Assembly: GCF_030161635.1 (NCBI RefSeq)
Contig: NZ_BSUO01000001.1
Coordinates: 1,407,199 to 1,471,198 of the forward strand
Source of the DNA: Mobilicoccus caccae
GTDB taxonomy: Bacteria > Actinomycetota > Actinomycetes > Actinomycetales > Dermatophilaceae
Reading direction: 5' to 3'
Length of the DNA: 64,000 nt
In this document: positions 49,134 to 58,893 of the stretch, one piece after another
Layout: the number at the start of each line of letters is the position of its first letter
Numbering within the stretch: the stretch's first letter is position 1
Notes under the pieces: generated by a model
Told to the model about the DNA's origin: nothing
The model's database searches: none
The model's input: the letters and a program-made list of their open reading frames with translations, nothing else
Position numbers and translations under genes: made by a program

Positions 49134-49171
49134 AGGCCCCGCTCCCCGATTCGGTTCGGGCGGCGGGGCCT
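49134..49171. terminator. Terminator hairpin after the small gene at 48874
   Basis: AGGCCCCGC (49134-49142) pairs with GCGGGGCCT (49163-49171), with a second smaller stem inside. It lies between convergent genes. Confidence 0.65.
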
Positions 49172-49201
49172 ACGGATACCCGGGGGCGGTGGAGTGCCGC
49201 C

Positions 49202-49615
49202 TCAGACGCGCGTGAGTCGGTCGAGGGCCGCGTCCCAGCGGGACCGCAGGGCCTCCCGGTCGGCGGACTCGTCGAGGTGCTCGTGCCGCAGGGTCAACAG
49301 CGTGCCGTCGCCTTCGGGTTGCATCTGGAGGTCGACCAGCGTGGCCGGGGCGTCGGCGTCGGCGTGCCAGGAGACGCGGACCTGCTGCTCGGGGTGGTAG
49401 CTGCGGGTGACGCCGCAGGTGCCGTCGGCCGCGTGCCACGGGTCGCCCTTGGCGCCGAGCATGGCGCCCTCACCCAGGAAGGCCTCGATGCCCTCCTTCT
49501 GCGTGAGTCGCGCCCAGACCTCACTGATGGGCCTGGGCACGTGCTGGACGACCTCGATCGCATCCTTGCCGTCGGGCGTGGCCACCTCGGCATCGGTGTC
49601 TTGCTGAAGAGACAT
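49202..49615 (-). CDS. SRPBCC (AHSA1-like) domain protein
   Basis: 137 aa. AGGAGG precedes the ATG at 49615. Helix-grip fold features: IEVVQHVPRPISEVWARLT, FLGEGAMLGAKGDPW, QQVRVSWHADADAPATLVDLQM, LLTLRHEHLDESADREAL and the end WDAALDRL. Such proteins bind lipids or hydrophobic ligands or act as stress co-chaperones. No further specificity is visible. Divergent from glnA2. Confidence 0.87.
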   Translation of the reverse strand: MSLQQDTDAEVATPDGKDAIEVVQHVPRPISEVWARLTQKEGIEAFLGEGAMLGAKGDPWHAADGTCGVTRSYHPEQQVRVSWHADADAPATLVDLQMQPEGDGTLLTLRHEHLDESADREALRSRWDAALDRLTRV

Positions 49616-49795
49616 CGGACCTCCTCGTCGCGATCCCGCCGAGGCTGCCCCTCGGCGGGGAGAACTCGTCCTCCTAGGACACCACGCGAAGGACGGCCCT
49701 GACCATGACCTAGGGCCCGGAATCGCACCCTCATGTGGCCATCGGCCGGCGCCGCCCGCCGGGACGCGGTGGGGGGCATGAGGCAGGATTGCGTC

Positions 49796-51133
49796 ATGGA
49801 TCGGCAACAGGAATACGTGCTCCGGGCTGTCGAGGAGCGGGACATCAGGTTCATCCGCCTGTGGTTCACCGATGTGGTGGGCACGCTCAAGTCGGTCGCC
49901 GTCGCCCCCGCGGAGTTGGAGAGTGCCTTCGAGGAGGGGCTCGGTTTCGACGGGTCGGCGATCGAGGGGTTCTCGCGTATCACCGAGGCCGACATGTTGG
50001 TGCGGCCCGACCCGGCCACCTTCCAGGTGCTGCCGTGGCGCGGCGAACCGCCGGTGACCGCACGGATGTTCGCCGACATCCACACTCCCGACGGATCCCC
50101 GAGCCCGGGCGATCCGCGGCACGTCCTGCGGCGTGCGCTGGACAAGGCCGCCGACATGGGGTTTACGTTCTACACCCACCCCGAGATCGAGTTCTTCCTC
50201 TTCGAGACGCCGCTGGTGCCGGGGGAGGCTCCGCGTCCCATCGACCAGGCGGGGTACTTCGACCACGTCGCCGACAGCCGCGGTCAGGACTTCCGCCGAG
50301 ACGCGATCCAGATCCTCGAGTCCATGGGCATCTCGGTGGAGTTCAGCCACCACGAAGGCGGTCCGGGGCAGAACGAGATCGACCTGCGCTACGCCGATGC
50401 GTTGTCGACCGCCGACAACATCATGACGTTCCGCACCGTCATCAAGGAGTTGGCCGCCCAGGGCGACTTCTTCGCCTCGTTCATGCCCAAACCCCTGTCG
50501 CGCCACCCCGGTTCGGGGATGCACACGCACCTGTCCCTGTTCGAGGGCGATCGCAACGCCTTCCACGAGGCGGGCGCCCCCTACCAGTTGAGCAAGGTCG
50601 CGCGGCAGTTCATCGCCGGTCTGCTCCACCACGGGTCGGAGATCACCGCGATCACCAACCAGTGGGTCAACAGCTACAAGCGGTTGTGGGGCGGCGGCGA
50701 GGCTCCGGCGCACATCTGCTGGGGGCACAACAACTCCAGCGCGATGATCCGGGTGCCGCTGTACAAGCCGGGCAAGGAGAACAGCAGCCGCATCGAGGTC
50801 CGCACGATGGATCCGGCCTGCAACCCGTATCTGGCGTTCGCCGTGCTGCTCCACGCCGGCCTGGCGGGCGTGGAGAACGGGTACGAACTCCCCGAGGAGG
50901 CGGAGGACGACGTGTGGCGTCTCACCGACTCCGAACGCCACGCCCTCGGCATCGTGCCGCTGCCTTCCTCCCTCGACCAGGCGATCGACGCGATGGAGCG
51001 TTCGGACCTCGTCGCCGAGGCGCTCGGCGAGCACGTCTTCGACGTCTTCCTGCGCAACAAGCGTCAGGAATGGGCCGACTACCGGGCGCAGGTCACCCCG
51101 TTCGAGCTCGAGCGGCTGCTCCCGACGCTATGA
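49796..51133 (+). CDS. glnA2: Glutamine synthetase-like protein GlnA2
   Basis: 445 aa, class I GS family. ATG at 49796; upstream 21 residues in frame are unlikely. Motifs: RLWFTDVVGTLKSVAV, GFDGSAIEGFSRI, EIEFFLF, GPGQNEIDLRYADAL, MPKPLSRHPGSGMHTHLSLF, GHNNSSAMIRVP and EVRTMDPACNPYLAFA. The segment that holds the adenylylated tyrosine in GlnA1 reads DDVWRLTDSER here, with Trp, so GlnE cannot modify it there. In Streptomyces, GlnA2 and similar enzymes act as gamma-glutamyl-polyamine synthetases, which is possible here. Overlaps glnE by ATGA. Confidence 0.92.
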   Translation: MDRQQEYVLRAVEERDIRFIRLWFTDVVGTLKSVAVAPAELESAFEEGLGFDGSAIEGFSRITEADMLVRPDPATFQVLPWRGEPPVTARMFADIHTPDGSPSPGDPRHVLRRALDKAADMGFTFYTHPEIEFFLFETPLVPGEAPRPIDQAGYFDHVADSRGQDFRRDAIQILESMGISVEFSHHEGGPGQNEIDLRYADALSTADNIMTFRTVIKELAAQGDFFASFMPKPLSRHPGSGMHTHLSLFEGDRNAFHEAGAPYQLSKVARQFIAGLLHHGSEITAITNQWVNSYKRLWGGGEAPAHICWGHNNSSAMIRVPLYKPGKENSSRIEVRTMDPACNPYLAFAVLLHAGLAGVENGYELPEEAEDDVWRLTDSERHALGIVPLPSSLDQAIDAMERSDLVAEALGEHVFDVFLRNKRQEWADYRAQVTPFELERLLPTL

Positions 51134-54100
51134 CCAGGCGGTCGACCACCTCGGCGGGGTACGTCGCCCGGCTGGGGTTCGCCGACACACGTCGGGCCCT
51201 CGCGATGGTGTCCTCCGAGGTGCTCGACGGGATCGTCGACCTCGAGAGTGACGACACGGGCCTGCTGCGGGCCCTGGCCCACACGGCCGACCCCGACCTC
51301 GCGCTGCTCGGACTCGTGCGCGTGCTGGAGGCGGCCGTCGAGCGGGAGTCCGAGAACGCGGGCGCGGCGCGGCTGGCCGACCTGCGCGAGGTCTGCTCGC
51401 GTCGCGGGGAGGACCGCGACCGTTTGCTCGCGGTGTTCGGCGCCTCCAGCGGTCTGACCGACCATCTCGCGCGGCACCCCGACCACTGGATCGCGGCGGC
51501 GAATCCCGAATCCCTCGACGCCGAGGCCAGGGTCGCCGACCTGCGCCACCGGGTCTCGGCGGGCGAGCGGGGGAGACGAGCGCCGCGGACGCCCTGCGCA
51601 TCGGCTACCGCCGTCAACTGCTCGGGATCGCGGCGCTCGACCTGGCGTCGGCCGACCCCCTCGGTATCCTCGACACGACGGCCGAGCACCTCGCCGATCT
51701 CGCCGCCGCGGCGCTCGAGGCAGCTCTGGCGATCGCCGTCGAGGAGCACCCGGAGGACGCCGAGCACTGCCGTCTGGCCGTCATCGGGATGGGCAAGTGC
51801 GGTGGGCGCGAACTCAACTACATCTCCGACGTCGACGTCATCTTCGTCGCCGAGCCGGCGGAGGGAGCCCAGGAGACCGACGCGGTCGCCGCCGCGACCC
51901 GGCTGGCCACGTCCCTGATGAAGACGTGCTCGGCCTCCACCGCCGAGGGTTCGCTGTGGCAGGTGGACGCCGCGCTGCGCCCCGAGGGCAAGCAGGGGCC
52001 GCTGGTGCGCACGGTGGCGAGCCACCTCGCCTACTACCGCCGCTGGGCCAAGACCTGGGAGTTCCAGGCCCTGCTCAAGGCGCGGGTCGTTGCCGGCGAC
52101 CGCGAGGTGGGCCAGACCTACCTCGACGCCGTGTCGCCGATGGTGTGGGACGTCGCCTCCCGCGAGCAGTTCGTCGAGGACGTGCAGGCCATGCGCCTGC
52201 GCGTCGAGGCGCATCTGCCCAAGGCCGAGGCCACCCGCGAGATCAAGCTCGGCGTCGGAGGTCTGCGCGACATCGAGTTCAGCGCCCAACTGCTCCAGCT
52301 CGTGCACGGACGCACCGACCCCTCCCTGCGGTCGGCCCGCACGCTCGACGCGCTGAACGCGCTCGCCGGGGGCGGGTATGTGGCCAGGGAGGATGCGGTG
52401 CGGCTCGCGGATGCCTACCGGCTACTGCGCAGCCTCGAACATCGCATCCAGGTCTACCGGATGCGGCGCACGCACCTCATGCCGACCGCGGCCGAGGACC
52501 TGCGTCGCCTCGGCAGGTCGCTCGGGATGCGCACGGATCCGGAGACGGCCGTGACCGCGCGGTGGCGCGAGGAGTCCCGCGAGGTCCGGCGGCTGCACGA
52601 ATCCCTCTTCTACCGCCCGCTGCTCGCGGCCGTGGCGAGGCTGTCCTCCGACGACGCCCGGCTGACCCCGGACGCCGCCCGCGACCGTCTGGCCGCGCTC
52701 GGCTACCGCGATCCCCGCGGCGCGCTGCGCCACCTCGAGGCCCTCACCGCGGGGACCTCCCGCACCGCGGCCATCCAGCGCACCCTGCTGCCCGTCATGC
52801 TGGGCTGGTTCGCCGACGAGGCCGACCCCGATGCGGGCCTGCTGGCGTTCCGCCGGGTCAGTGAGTCGCTGGGCCGGACGCCCTGGTACCTCAAGATGTT
52901 GCGCGACGAGGGCCGCGCCGCAGACCGCCTCGCACACGTCCTCGCCCGCAGCCGCTACGCGGCCGACCTCCTCGCGCAGGCACCGGAATCGGTCAGGATG
53001 CTCGGCTCGCAGACCGGCCTGAGACCGCGGGACCGGGATTCGATCGCGAGCACGATGCGCAAGACCGTGGAACGCCAGGACGACACCGGGTCGGCGTTGC
53101 AGGCGGCCCGGATCGTGCGCCGCCAGGAGCTCTTCCGCCTGGCCCTGGCCGACCTCGTCGGCGAACTCGACCTCACAGCCGTGGGGGAGGCCCTGACCGA
53201 TCTCACCGAAGCCATGCTCGACGTCGCCCTCGAGGTCGCGATCGCCAAGGTCGGCCACGAGCGTCGCGAGCCCGTGCCGGCCGACTTCGCCCTCATCGGC
53301 ATGGGACGACTGGGCGGTCGGGAGTTCGGATACGGCTCTGACGCAGACCTGCTGGTGGTCCACCGGCCGCACGAGGGGGCCGACCCGCAGGAAGTGACGA
53401 CCGCGGTCAACGCGGTCGTGCAGGAGCTGCGGCGCTCCACCCGGATCTCCGGGCCCGACCCCGGCCTGGAGATCGACGTCGACCTGCGTCCCGAAGGCAA
53501 GAACGGGCCCCTCTCGCGCACCATCGACGGCTACCGCACCTACTACCGCCGGTGGTCGGACTCGTGGGAGCACCAGGCCCTCCTGCGGGCGCGCCCGGTG
53601 GCCGGTGACGTCTCTCTCGGCGTCGAGTTCACCGAGGTGGCCGACGAGGTGAGGTACTCCCCGGACGCCGCGTCGCCCGGCGCCGTCAAGGACATCCGCC
53701 GGCTCAAGGCACGCATGGAGGCCGAACGCCTGCCACGCGGGGCCGACCCCAAGACCCACCTCAAGCTCGGTCGCGGTGGGTTGTCCGACGTCGAGTGGAC
53801 CGTCCAGCTCCTGCAACTGCGGCATGCCCACGCGGTGGAGGGGCTGCGCACCACCTCGACGCTTGGGGCGCTGGCGGCGGCGCAGGAGGCCTCGCTCATC
53901 GACGCCGGCGACGCCGAGGCACTCCGGGACGCCTGGTCGCTGGCCTCCTCCCTGCGCAACGCGGCCGTCCTGTGGCGCTCCCGCACGACGGACTCCCTCC
54001 CGGCCAACCATCGCGACGCCGAGGCGATCCACCGCATCCTCGGTGGAGAACCCGGTAGCGGCGCCGAGTTGGGTGAGAGGTATCGACGTGCGGCGCGTCG

Positions 54101-54143
54101 GGCGAGGACCGTGACGGAACGGGTGTTCTACGGTCGGGAGTAG
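51130..54143 (+). CDS. glnE: Glutamate-ammonia-ligase adenylyltransferase GlnE, frame broken once
   Basis: 1004 aa with one base restored. Bifunctional: the first half removes and the second half adds AMP on glutamine synthetase. Two nucleotidyltransferase domains are clear: GMGKCGGRELNYISDVDVIFV and GMGRLGGREFGYGSDADLLVV, each followed by DLRPEGK-type motifs (ALRPEGKQGPLVRT and DLRPEGKNGPLSRT) and a helical GlnD-like region. The frame breaks at the G5 run 51569-51573; one more G gives AGERGETSAADALRIGYRRQLL. Coupled to glnA2 by ATGA, but its known target type, GlnA1, is 7 kb away. Confidence 0.94.
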
Positions 54144-54250
54144 GTTTGTCGTGATCCCTGCGCGATGACGGCATCGACCATGACGCCGACGGACCGATAC
54201 ACGAAGCGCCCACCGACCCCGGAGCGACCGGGCCCGATCAAGAGGTGACG

Positions 54251-54915
54251 ATGACGATCACTGTGTACCTGCTGGACGACCACGAGATCGTGCGACGGGG
54301 GCTTCGCGAGCTGCTGGAGCTCGAGGACGACCTCCAGGTCGTCGGCGAGTCCGGCTCGGCGGAGGAGGCGATCCGCCGCATCCCGGCGCTGCGTCCCGAC
54401 GTCGCCGTGCTCGACGCGCGCCTGCCCGACGGCTCGGGCATCGAGGTGTGTCGCGCCGTGCGCTCGGTGGACGAGCGGATCGCCGGGCTCATCCTCACCT
54501 CCTTCGACGACGAGCGGGCGCTGACGGCGGCGGTCCTGGCCGGCGCGGCGGGCTACCTTCTCAAGGACATCCGCGGGGCCGACTTCGTCGACGCCGTGCG
54601 GCGGGTGGCCTCGGGGGAGCGGCTCCTGGCCGATCGCGACGTGGCGGCGGTGCAGGACAAGCTCATCGCCACCGAGCCCGGAGACCCCCGCCTGCGCAGC
54701 CTCACCCCCAGGAGCGGCGGATCCTCCTGCACGTCGCCAAGGGCATGACGAACCGTCAGATCGGTGCCGAGCTCTTCCTCGCCGAGAAGACCGTCAAGAA
54801 CTACATCACCGCCGTGCTGGCCAAACTCGGCATGGAACGACGCACCCAGGCGGCGGTCTTCGCGGCCACCCACGGCGACGAACTCTCCGAGCGCGCAGGG
54901 CGGAACGAGCGCTGA
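54251..54915 (+). CDS. DosR/DevR-type response regulator, frame broken once
   Basis: 221 aa with one base restored. Receiver domain with phosphorylation site Asp55 ([13 protein letters not shown]), acidic pair [12 protein letters not shown], conserved LILTSFDDE and LLKDIRG. LuxR-type DNA-binding end [15 protein letters not shown] through [32 protein letters not shown], which is very like DosR/DevR. The frame breaks at the C5 run 54705-54709. The partner histidine kinase is two genes downstream. In Mycobacterium tuberculosis this pair responds to hypoxia, NO and CO. Confidence 0.93.
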
Positions 54916-54936
54916 GATCGGACGTTTCCCCCGGCC

Positions 54937-54956
54937 GCAGGACTTTCGACCCTTGG
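54937..54956 (+). promoter_or_regulatory. DosR-box-like site upstream of a universal-stress gene
   Basis: GCAGGACTTTCGACCCTTGG, close to the DosR motif core GGGACTTTNGNCCC with one mismatch in the left half. It lies 32 bases before the start of the stress-protein gene at 54988, between the genes for the regulator and its kinase. Confidence 0.5.
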
Positions 54957-54987
54957 CCCACCCGGCCGGACGGTCGACGCTGGCGAC

Positions 54988-55431
54988 ATGACCAGTGGCC
55001 GATGGGAACACGCCGAGCAGCAGGCTGCCACGCCCGTGCTCGACGTCGTGGCGGGCCTCGTTCCGGGGCCCTCGGCCGGACGGGTCGCCCGCGCGGCCGT
55101 CCGCGAGGCCGTCGGCCGGGGTGCACGCGTGCGGTTCGTGCAGGTGCTCGAGCCGGGCACCGACGAGAAGGAGCGCGACGCCGGGGGTGAGCTCACCTTC
55201 GCGGCGGCGCTGAAGGCCCTGCGGGAGAGTTCGCGGGTTCCGGTCTCCTTCGAGATCGCGGTCGGCGAGGCCGGTCCCGTCCTCGTCCAGCGCAGCCGCG
55301 GCGCGGGGCTGCTCGTCGTCGGCAGCGACGATCCTCACGAGATGTCGGCGCTGGCGGTGTACTGCCTCGAGCACGCGTCCTGCGACGTCCTCACGGCGCG
55401 TCCGTCGACGCCGAGGCCGGTCACGTCGTAG
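54988..55431 (+). CDS. Universal-stress-protein-like protein
   Basis: 147 aa. One UspA-like fold: AAVREAVGRGARVRFVQVLEP, VSFEIAVGEAGPVLVQRSRGAGLLVVGSDD, and LEHASCDVLTARP. The ATP-loop of typical UspA proteins (GxxGxxxxxxGS) is not clear. It lies between the DosR-type regulator and DosS-type kinase and has a DosR-box-like site upstream. In mycobacteria, universal stress proteins are prominent DosR targets. Confidence 0.8.
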   Translation: MTSGRWEHAEQQAATPVLDVVAGLVPGPSAGRVARAAVREAVGRGARVRFVQVLEPGTDEKERDAGGELTFAAALKALRESSRVPVSFEIAVGEAGPVLVQRSRGAGLLVVGSDDPHEMSALAVYCLEHASCDVLTARPSTPRPVTS

Positions 55432-55447
55432 TTCTCGCTCGTCCCCG

Positions 55448-55453
55448 TACGAT
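55448..55453 (+). promoter_or_regulatory. -10 box of the DosS-type kinase gene, leaderless type
   Basis: TACGAT, then 6 bases, then the ATG at 55460. Confidence 0.45.
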
Positions 55454-55459
55454 CGGGGA

Positions 55460-57256
55460 ATGAGCCATGCAGATCCGCTGCCCGGTCCGGGACGACCCGC
55501 GTTCGCGCGGCCCTCGTCCCTCGATCTGGAGGATCTGCTCGGTGAGATCCGGCACCGGGCGCGGGGCGCGGGGCAATCCCAGGAGCGCCTGGCCTCCCTG
55601 CTCGACGCTGTCGTCGCGATCAGCAGCGACCTCGATCTGTCGCTGGTGCTCTCCCATGTGGTCGAGTCGGCCTGCACGTTGCTGGGCGCCCGCTACGGCG
55701 CCATCGGTGTCATCGACCCCGCCGGGCGGCATCTCGTGGAGTTCGTCCACCACGGGCTGCCCGAGGGGGTGGTGGAGGATCTCGGATCCCCGCCGCGCGG
55801 ACTCGGCGTGCTGGGGTTGCTGCTGGAGCGCCCGCATCCAATGCGGATCAAGGACCTCACGCAACACCCGGAGGCTGTGGGATTCCCGCCCGGACACCCG
55901 CCGATGACCTCTTTCATCGGGGTGCCGATCCGGGTGCGCGACGTCGTCTTCGGCAACCTCTACCTCACCGAGAAGATCGACGGGACGTTCACCGAGGACG
56001 ACGAGGCGGTGCTCACCGCGCTGGCGGCGGCGGCCGGCATAGCCGTCGACAACGCCCAGCTCTACCGCCGTTCACGCCGGGCGGAGGAGTGGTCCGAGGC
56101 GGTGGGCGACCTCACCCAGACCCTGCTCGAGGGACGCAACGAGAGATCCGCCCTGGCGCGCATGGTCAAGCGTGCGCGTGACCTCGGTGAGGCGCAGTTG
56201 TGCACGCTGCTGGTGCACGACCCCGACGGGGGACTCCTGGTGCAGGCCGTGGACGTGGACACCGTCGGCGACGCCGACCACTTGCGTGGGGAGGTGCTGG
56301 AGGATCCCCGCTGGCGGTTGATCATGGCCAGCCGGACCCCGGTGCTGCTGCGCATCGACCCTCACGACGTCACCGGTGGTGAGCTGTCCGACCAGTTGCG
56401 GCTTCCGCTGGGGTTGGAGCGTGCGGGGACGACGGCCCTGGTCCCCGTGGCGGTCGGCGACGTCGAGATGGGGTTGATCGCGTTGAGTTGGGGTAGCGAC
56501 GCTCCCTCGGACGTGGGGGAGACCATGGGTCTGCTCACCGGGTTCGCCGATCGGATGGGGCTGGCGATCGAGGCGGCCCGTGCCCAGCGGTCTCGTTCGC
56601 ACGCGGTGCTGCTGGAGGATCGCGACCGGATCGCCCGGGACATGCACGACCACGTCATCCAGCGTCTGTTCGCCGCCGGTCTGACCCTGCAGGCGGTGGG
56701 GCGGCACACCGAGGGCAAGGTGGCTCAGCGCATCGATTCGGTGGTCGACGAGTTGGACCGCGCGGTCAAGGACATCAGGTCGGCGATCTTCGAGCTCCAC
56801 CACGGGTTTCCCGAGGGCGGGCTGGGGCCGGAGTTGGAGGCGGTTCTCGAGCGGGCCGCCGTCGCGTTCGGGTTCGTGCCCGACGTGTCGTTCGAGGGCA
56901 GGCTGGCCGACATCCCGGACGAGTTCGTCGCCGATGTCGTGGCAGTCGTACGTGAGGCGTTGTCCAACGTGGCCAAGCACGCCCAGGCCACCGACGCCAA
57001 GGTGCAGGTGGTCTGTGGCGACGACCTCATCGTCACGGTCGTCGACAACGGCGTCGGTCTGCGCCGTGACGCCGATCGCAGTGGCCTGGCCAACCTGGCC
57101 GGCCGGGCGACCAAGCACGGCGGCACGTTCCAGGCCGTTCCCGTCGAGCCCTCGGGCACGTTGATCCGGTGGGCGATCCCGCTCAGTGCCGAGCCGGCGG
57201 CCGTCGACGACGTCCGCGGCGGCGACGGCTACGCCCGGGGCGGGGCGGCGACATGA
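55460..57256 (+). CDS. DosS/DevS-type heme-GAF sensor histidine kinase
   Basis: 598 aa. Two GAF domains (about 60-200 and 220-380), then a HisKA_3 dimerisation domain with the phospho-accepting His near residue 395 (RDRIARDMHDHVIQRLFAAGL), then an HATPase domain (EALSNVAKHAQATDAKVQV, VVDNGVGL). GAF-A contains VGFPPGHPPMTSFIGVPIRVRD and GNLYLTEKIDG, very like DosS. His146, in GHPPM, falls at the place of the heme-binding His149 of M. tuberculosis DosS, so oxygen/NO/CO or redox sensing is likely. The stop overlaps the next start (ATGA). Confidence 0.92.
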   Translation: MSHADPLPGPGRPAFARPSSLDLEDLLGEIRHRARGAGQSQERLASLLDAVVAISSDLDLSLVLSHVVESACTLLGARYGAIGVIDPAGRHLVEFVHHGLPEGVVEDLGSPPRGLGVLGLLLERPHPMRIKDLTQHPEAVGFPPGHPPMTSFIGVPIRVRDVVFGNLYLTEKIDGTFTEDDEAVLTALAAAAGIAVDNAQLYRRSRRAEEWSEAVGDLTQTLLEGRNERSALARMVKRARDLGEAQLCTLLVHDPDGGLLVQAVDVDTVGDADHLRGEVLEDPRWRLIMASRTPVLLRIDPHDVTGGELSDQLRLPLGLERAGTTALVPVAVGDVEMGLIALSWGSDAPSDVGETMGLLTGFADRMGLAIEAARAQRSRSHAVLLEDRDRIARDMHDHVIQRLFAAGLTLQAVGRHTEGKVAQRIDSVVDELDRAVKDIRSAIFELHHGFPEGGLGPELEAVLERAAVAFGFVPDVSFEGRLADIPDEFVADVVAVVREALSNVAKHAQATDAKVQVVCGDDLIVTVVDNGVGLRRDADRSGLANLAGRATKHGGTFQAVPVEPSGTLIRWAIPLSAEPAAVDDVRGGDGYARGGAAT

Positions 57257-57678
57257 CGGCCCCGCCCGCGACGACCGACGCGCAGATCGGTCGCACCGTG
57301 CAGCAACTGCGCGAGCATCTGGGCATCACGCAGTCGCGGCTGGCGGAGGACATGGTCGCCCACGGCCACGCCTGGCATCAGCAGACCGTGGTCAAGACCG
57401 AGAAGGGCCTGCGGCCCCTGCGTCTGACGGAGGCGTGCGACCTGGCCACCGTTCTGCACGTGGAGCTCGACCGGCTCACCGGTGCGGGCCAGATGCGTCC
57501 GGAGTTGCTCGCCGTGCGCGGGCACCTGCTGCGATGTGAGGAGGCCGAGCGCACGGCCGAGGTCGCACGCGCGGCTGCCGCAGCCGCACGCTCGTCGCTG
57601 CGGGCCGCGGTGAAGGGCACCCCGGAGATCCCCGGCGACCTGAAGTCGAGGGTCGATGCGGTGCTGACTGACCCATGA
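57253..57678 (+). CDS. XRE-family helix-turn-helix protein
   Basis: 141 aa. ATG within the kinase stop (ATGA). N-terminal HTH: IGRTVQQLREHLGITQSRLAEDM and QQTVVKTEKGLRPLRLTEACDLATVL, then a helical Ala/Arg-rich tail (CEEAERTAEVARAAAAAARSS). It is probably a DNA-binding regulator co-produced with the DosS-type kinase. Its targets are unknown. A further tiny coupled ORF may follow. Confidence 0.85.
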   Translation: MTAPPATTDAQIGRTVQQLREHLGITQSRLAEDMVAHGHAWHQQTVVKTEKGLRPLRLTEACDLATVLHVELDRLTGAGQMRPELLAVRGHLLRCEEAERTAEVARAAAAAARSSLRAAVKGTPEIPGDLKSRVDAVLTDP

Positions 57679-57802
57679 CGCCGTGGGGTCCTCGGAGGCC
57701 GTGGTGTGCGCCGAGAGTTCCACTTCGGGGGCGGCCGCGACCTACCTCGGCGCCGGGTTCATCGCCGAGGAACAGGTGGCCGAGCTGCGTCGGGACGCCT
57801 GA
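57675..57802 (+). CDS. Possible 42-aa coupled ORF after the XRE gene, frame broken once
   Basis: An ATG at 57675 overlaps the XRE stop (ATGA). With one G added to the G4 run 57684-57687 it reads MTPWGSSEAVVCAESSTSGA and continues as AATYLGAGFIAEEQVAELRRDA before a stop. Third codon positions are almost all G or C, as in real genes here. Without the correction only a GTG-started 39-aa version (57683) exists. Function unknown. Confidence 0.35.
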
Positions 57803-57983
57803 GGCAGACGCCACGCGAGGCATGTCGACAAGCCGGATGTTCAGCGGCTCAACGGGATCGGCCGGCAGGGAGGATCTGCCGTACAACGCCCCCCGCACGC
57901 GAGGTCGATTGCTGACATCCTGACGGCATGCGGGGCGCATGCCTCCTCCTGACGTGCGTGCCGCACTCGGGGTGCAAGGCCCG

Positions 57984-58020
57984 TTCTCCGGTCCGGTGAC
58001 ATGTGCACCGGACCGGAGAA
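57984..58020. terminator. Bidirectional terminator hairpin
   Basis: TTCTCCGGTCCGGTG (57984-57998) pairs perfectly with CACCGGACCGGAGAA (58006-58020), loop ACATGTG. It lies between the plus-strand kinase operon and the minus-strand stress-protein gene. Confidence 0.82.
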
Positions 58021-58044
58021 TGCGGCTGGGACGCCCGCGCTCAC

Positions 58045-58893
58045 TCAGGGCATGACGATGACGGGCACCGGGGAGCAACGGACGATCTTGGTGGCGCTGG
58101 ATCCGAGGAACACCTGCGCGATCTTGATGGACGAGGACGACCCCACGATGAGGATCTCGCCCGGGTCCCAGTCGACCTCGTGCAGGACGTCGTCCCAGCT
58201 TCGCCCCACGACGAGCTCACGGGTCACGTCGTCGCGGTCCAGCGCGGCGATCGCGTCGTCCAGGGCCTTGCACGACTGACGGCGCCACTCCTCCAGCACC
58301 ATCGTGTCGCCGCCGCTGACCTCCGCGGGGTACATCCGTCGAGGCTCGACGCCGAAGGTCACCAACCGCAGGGGAGTGTTGGTGATATCGGAGTACCGGG
58401 CCGCCGCCTCCAGCGTCGTGTGCGACGCCTCCTCGTTGCGGAAGGCACACGTGACCCGCGAGACTTTGGCGTCGTCCGCGCGGTGCCCACGTGGGGCCAC
58501 CGCGACGGGGACGGGACTGGAGTGCAACAGGCGGTTGGCCTTCGAGGACACCGCGATCCGGCCGATGCCGGCCTCGGTGCCCGACCCGAGGACGATCATC
58601 CTGGCCGAGGTCTCTTCGGCGGCATCCAGCAGCGCCTGCGGAACGGACTTGGCCGTGCAGGAGATGACGTCACCTTCGACGCCCGCGGCGTCCAGGTAGC
58701 TGCGCGCCTCCTCGACCGCCCTTTCCCCCTCCTCCTCCGAGCGCGCCTCGTGGCGCTTGCCCAGACCGCCCCAACCGGACGGAAGGACCGACATGACGTG
58801 CAGCCGTTCGCCCGCGGACTTGGCCAGTTGACAGGCGAGTTCGACCGCTCCGGCATCACGATGGAACGGGCTCCAGCCCACGACGTAGGTCAT
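58045..58893 (-). CDS. Tandem universal stress protein
   Basis: 282 aa with two Usp domains. The ATG at 58893 follows AAGGAG by 6 bases and overlaps the permease stop (TGATG). Domain 1: YVVGWSPFHRDAGAVELACQLAK, MIVLGSGTEAGIGRIAVSSKANRLL. Domain 2: VSRVTCAFRNEEASHTTLEAA, ILIVGSSSSIKIAQVFLGSSATKIVRCSPVPVIV. Both hold a recognisable nucleotide-loop pattern. Coupled to the amino-acid permease, as Usp domains often are in APC transporters. Confidence 0.9.
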   Translation of the reverse strand: MTYVVGWSPFHRDAGAVELACQLAKSAGERLHVMSVLPSGWGGLGKRHEARSEEEGERAVEEARSYLDAAGVEGDVISCTAKSVPQALLDAAEETSARMIVLGSGTEAGIGRIAVSSKANRLLHSSPVPVAVAPRGHRADDAKVSRVTCAFRNEEASHTTLEAAARYSDITNTPLRLVTFGVEPRRMYPAEVSGGDTMVLEEWRRQSCKALDDAIAALDRDDVTRELVVGRSWDDVLHEVDWDPGEILIVGSSSSIKIAQVFLGSSATKIVRCSPVPVIVMP

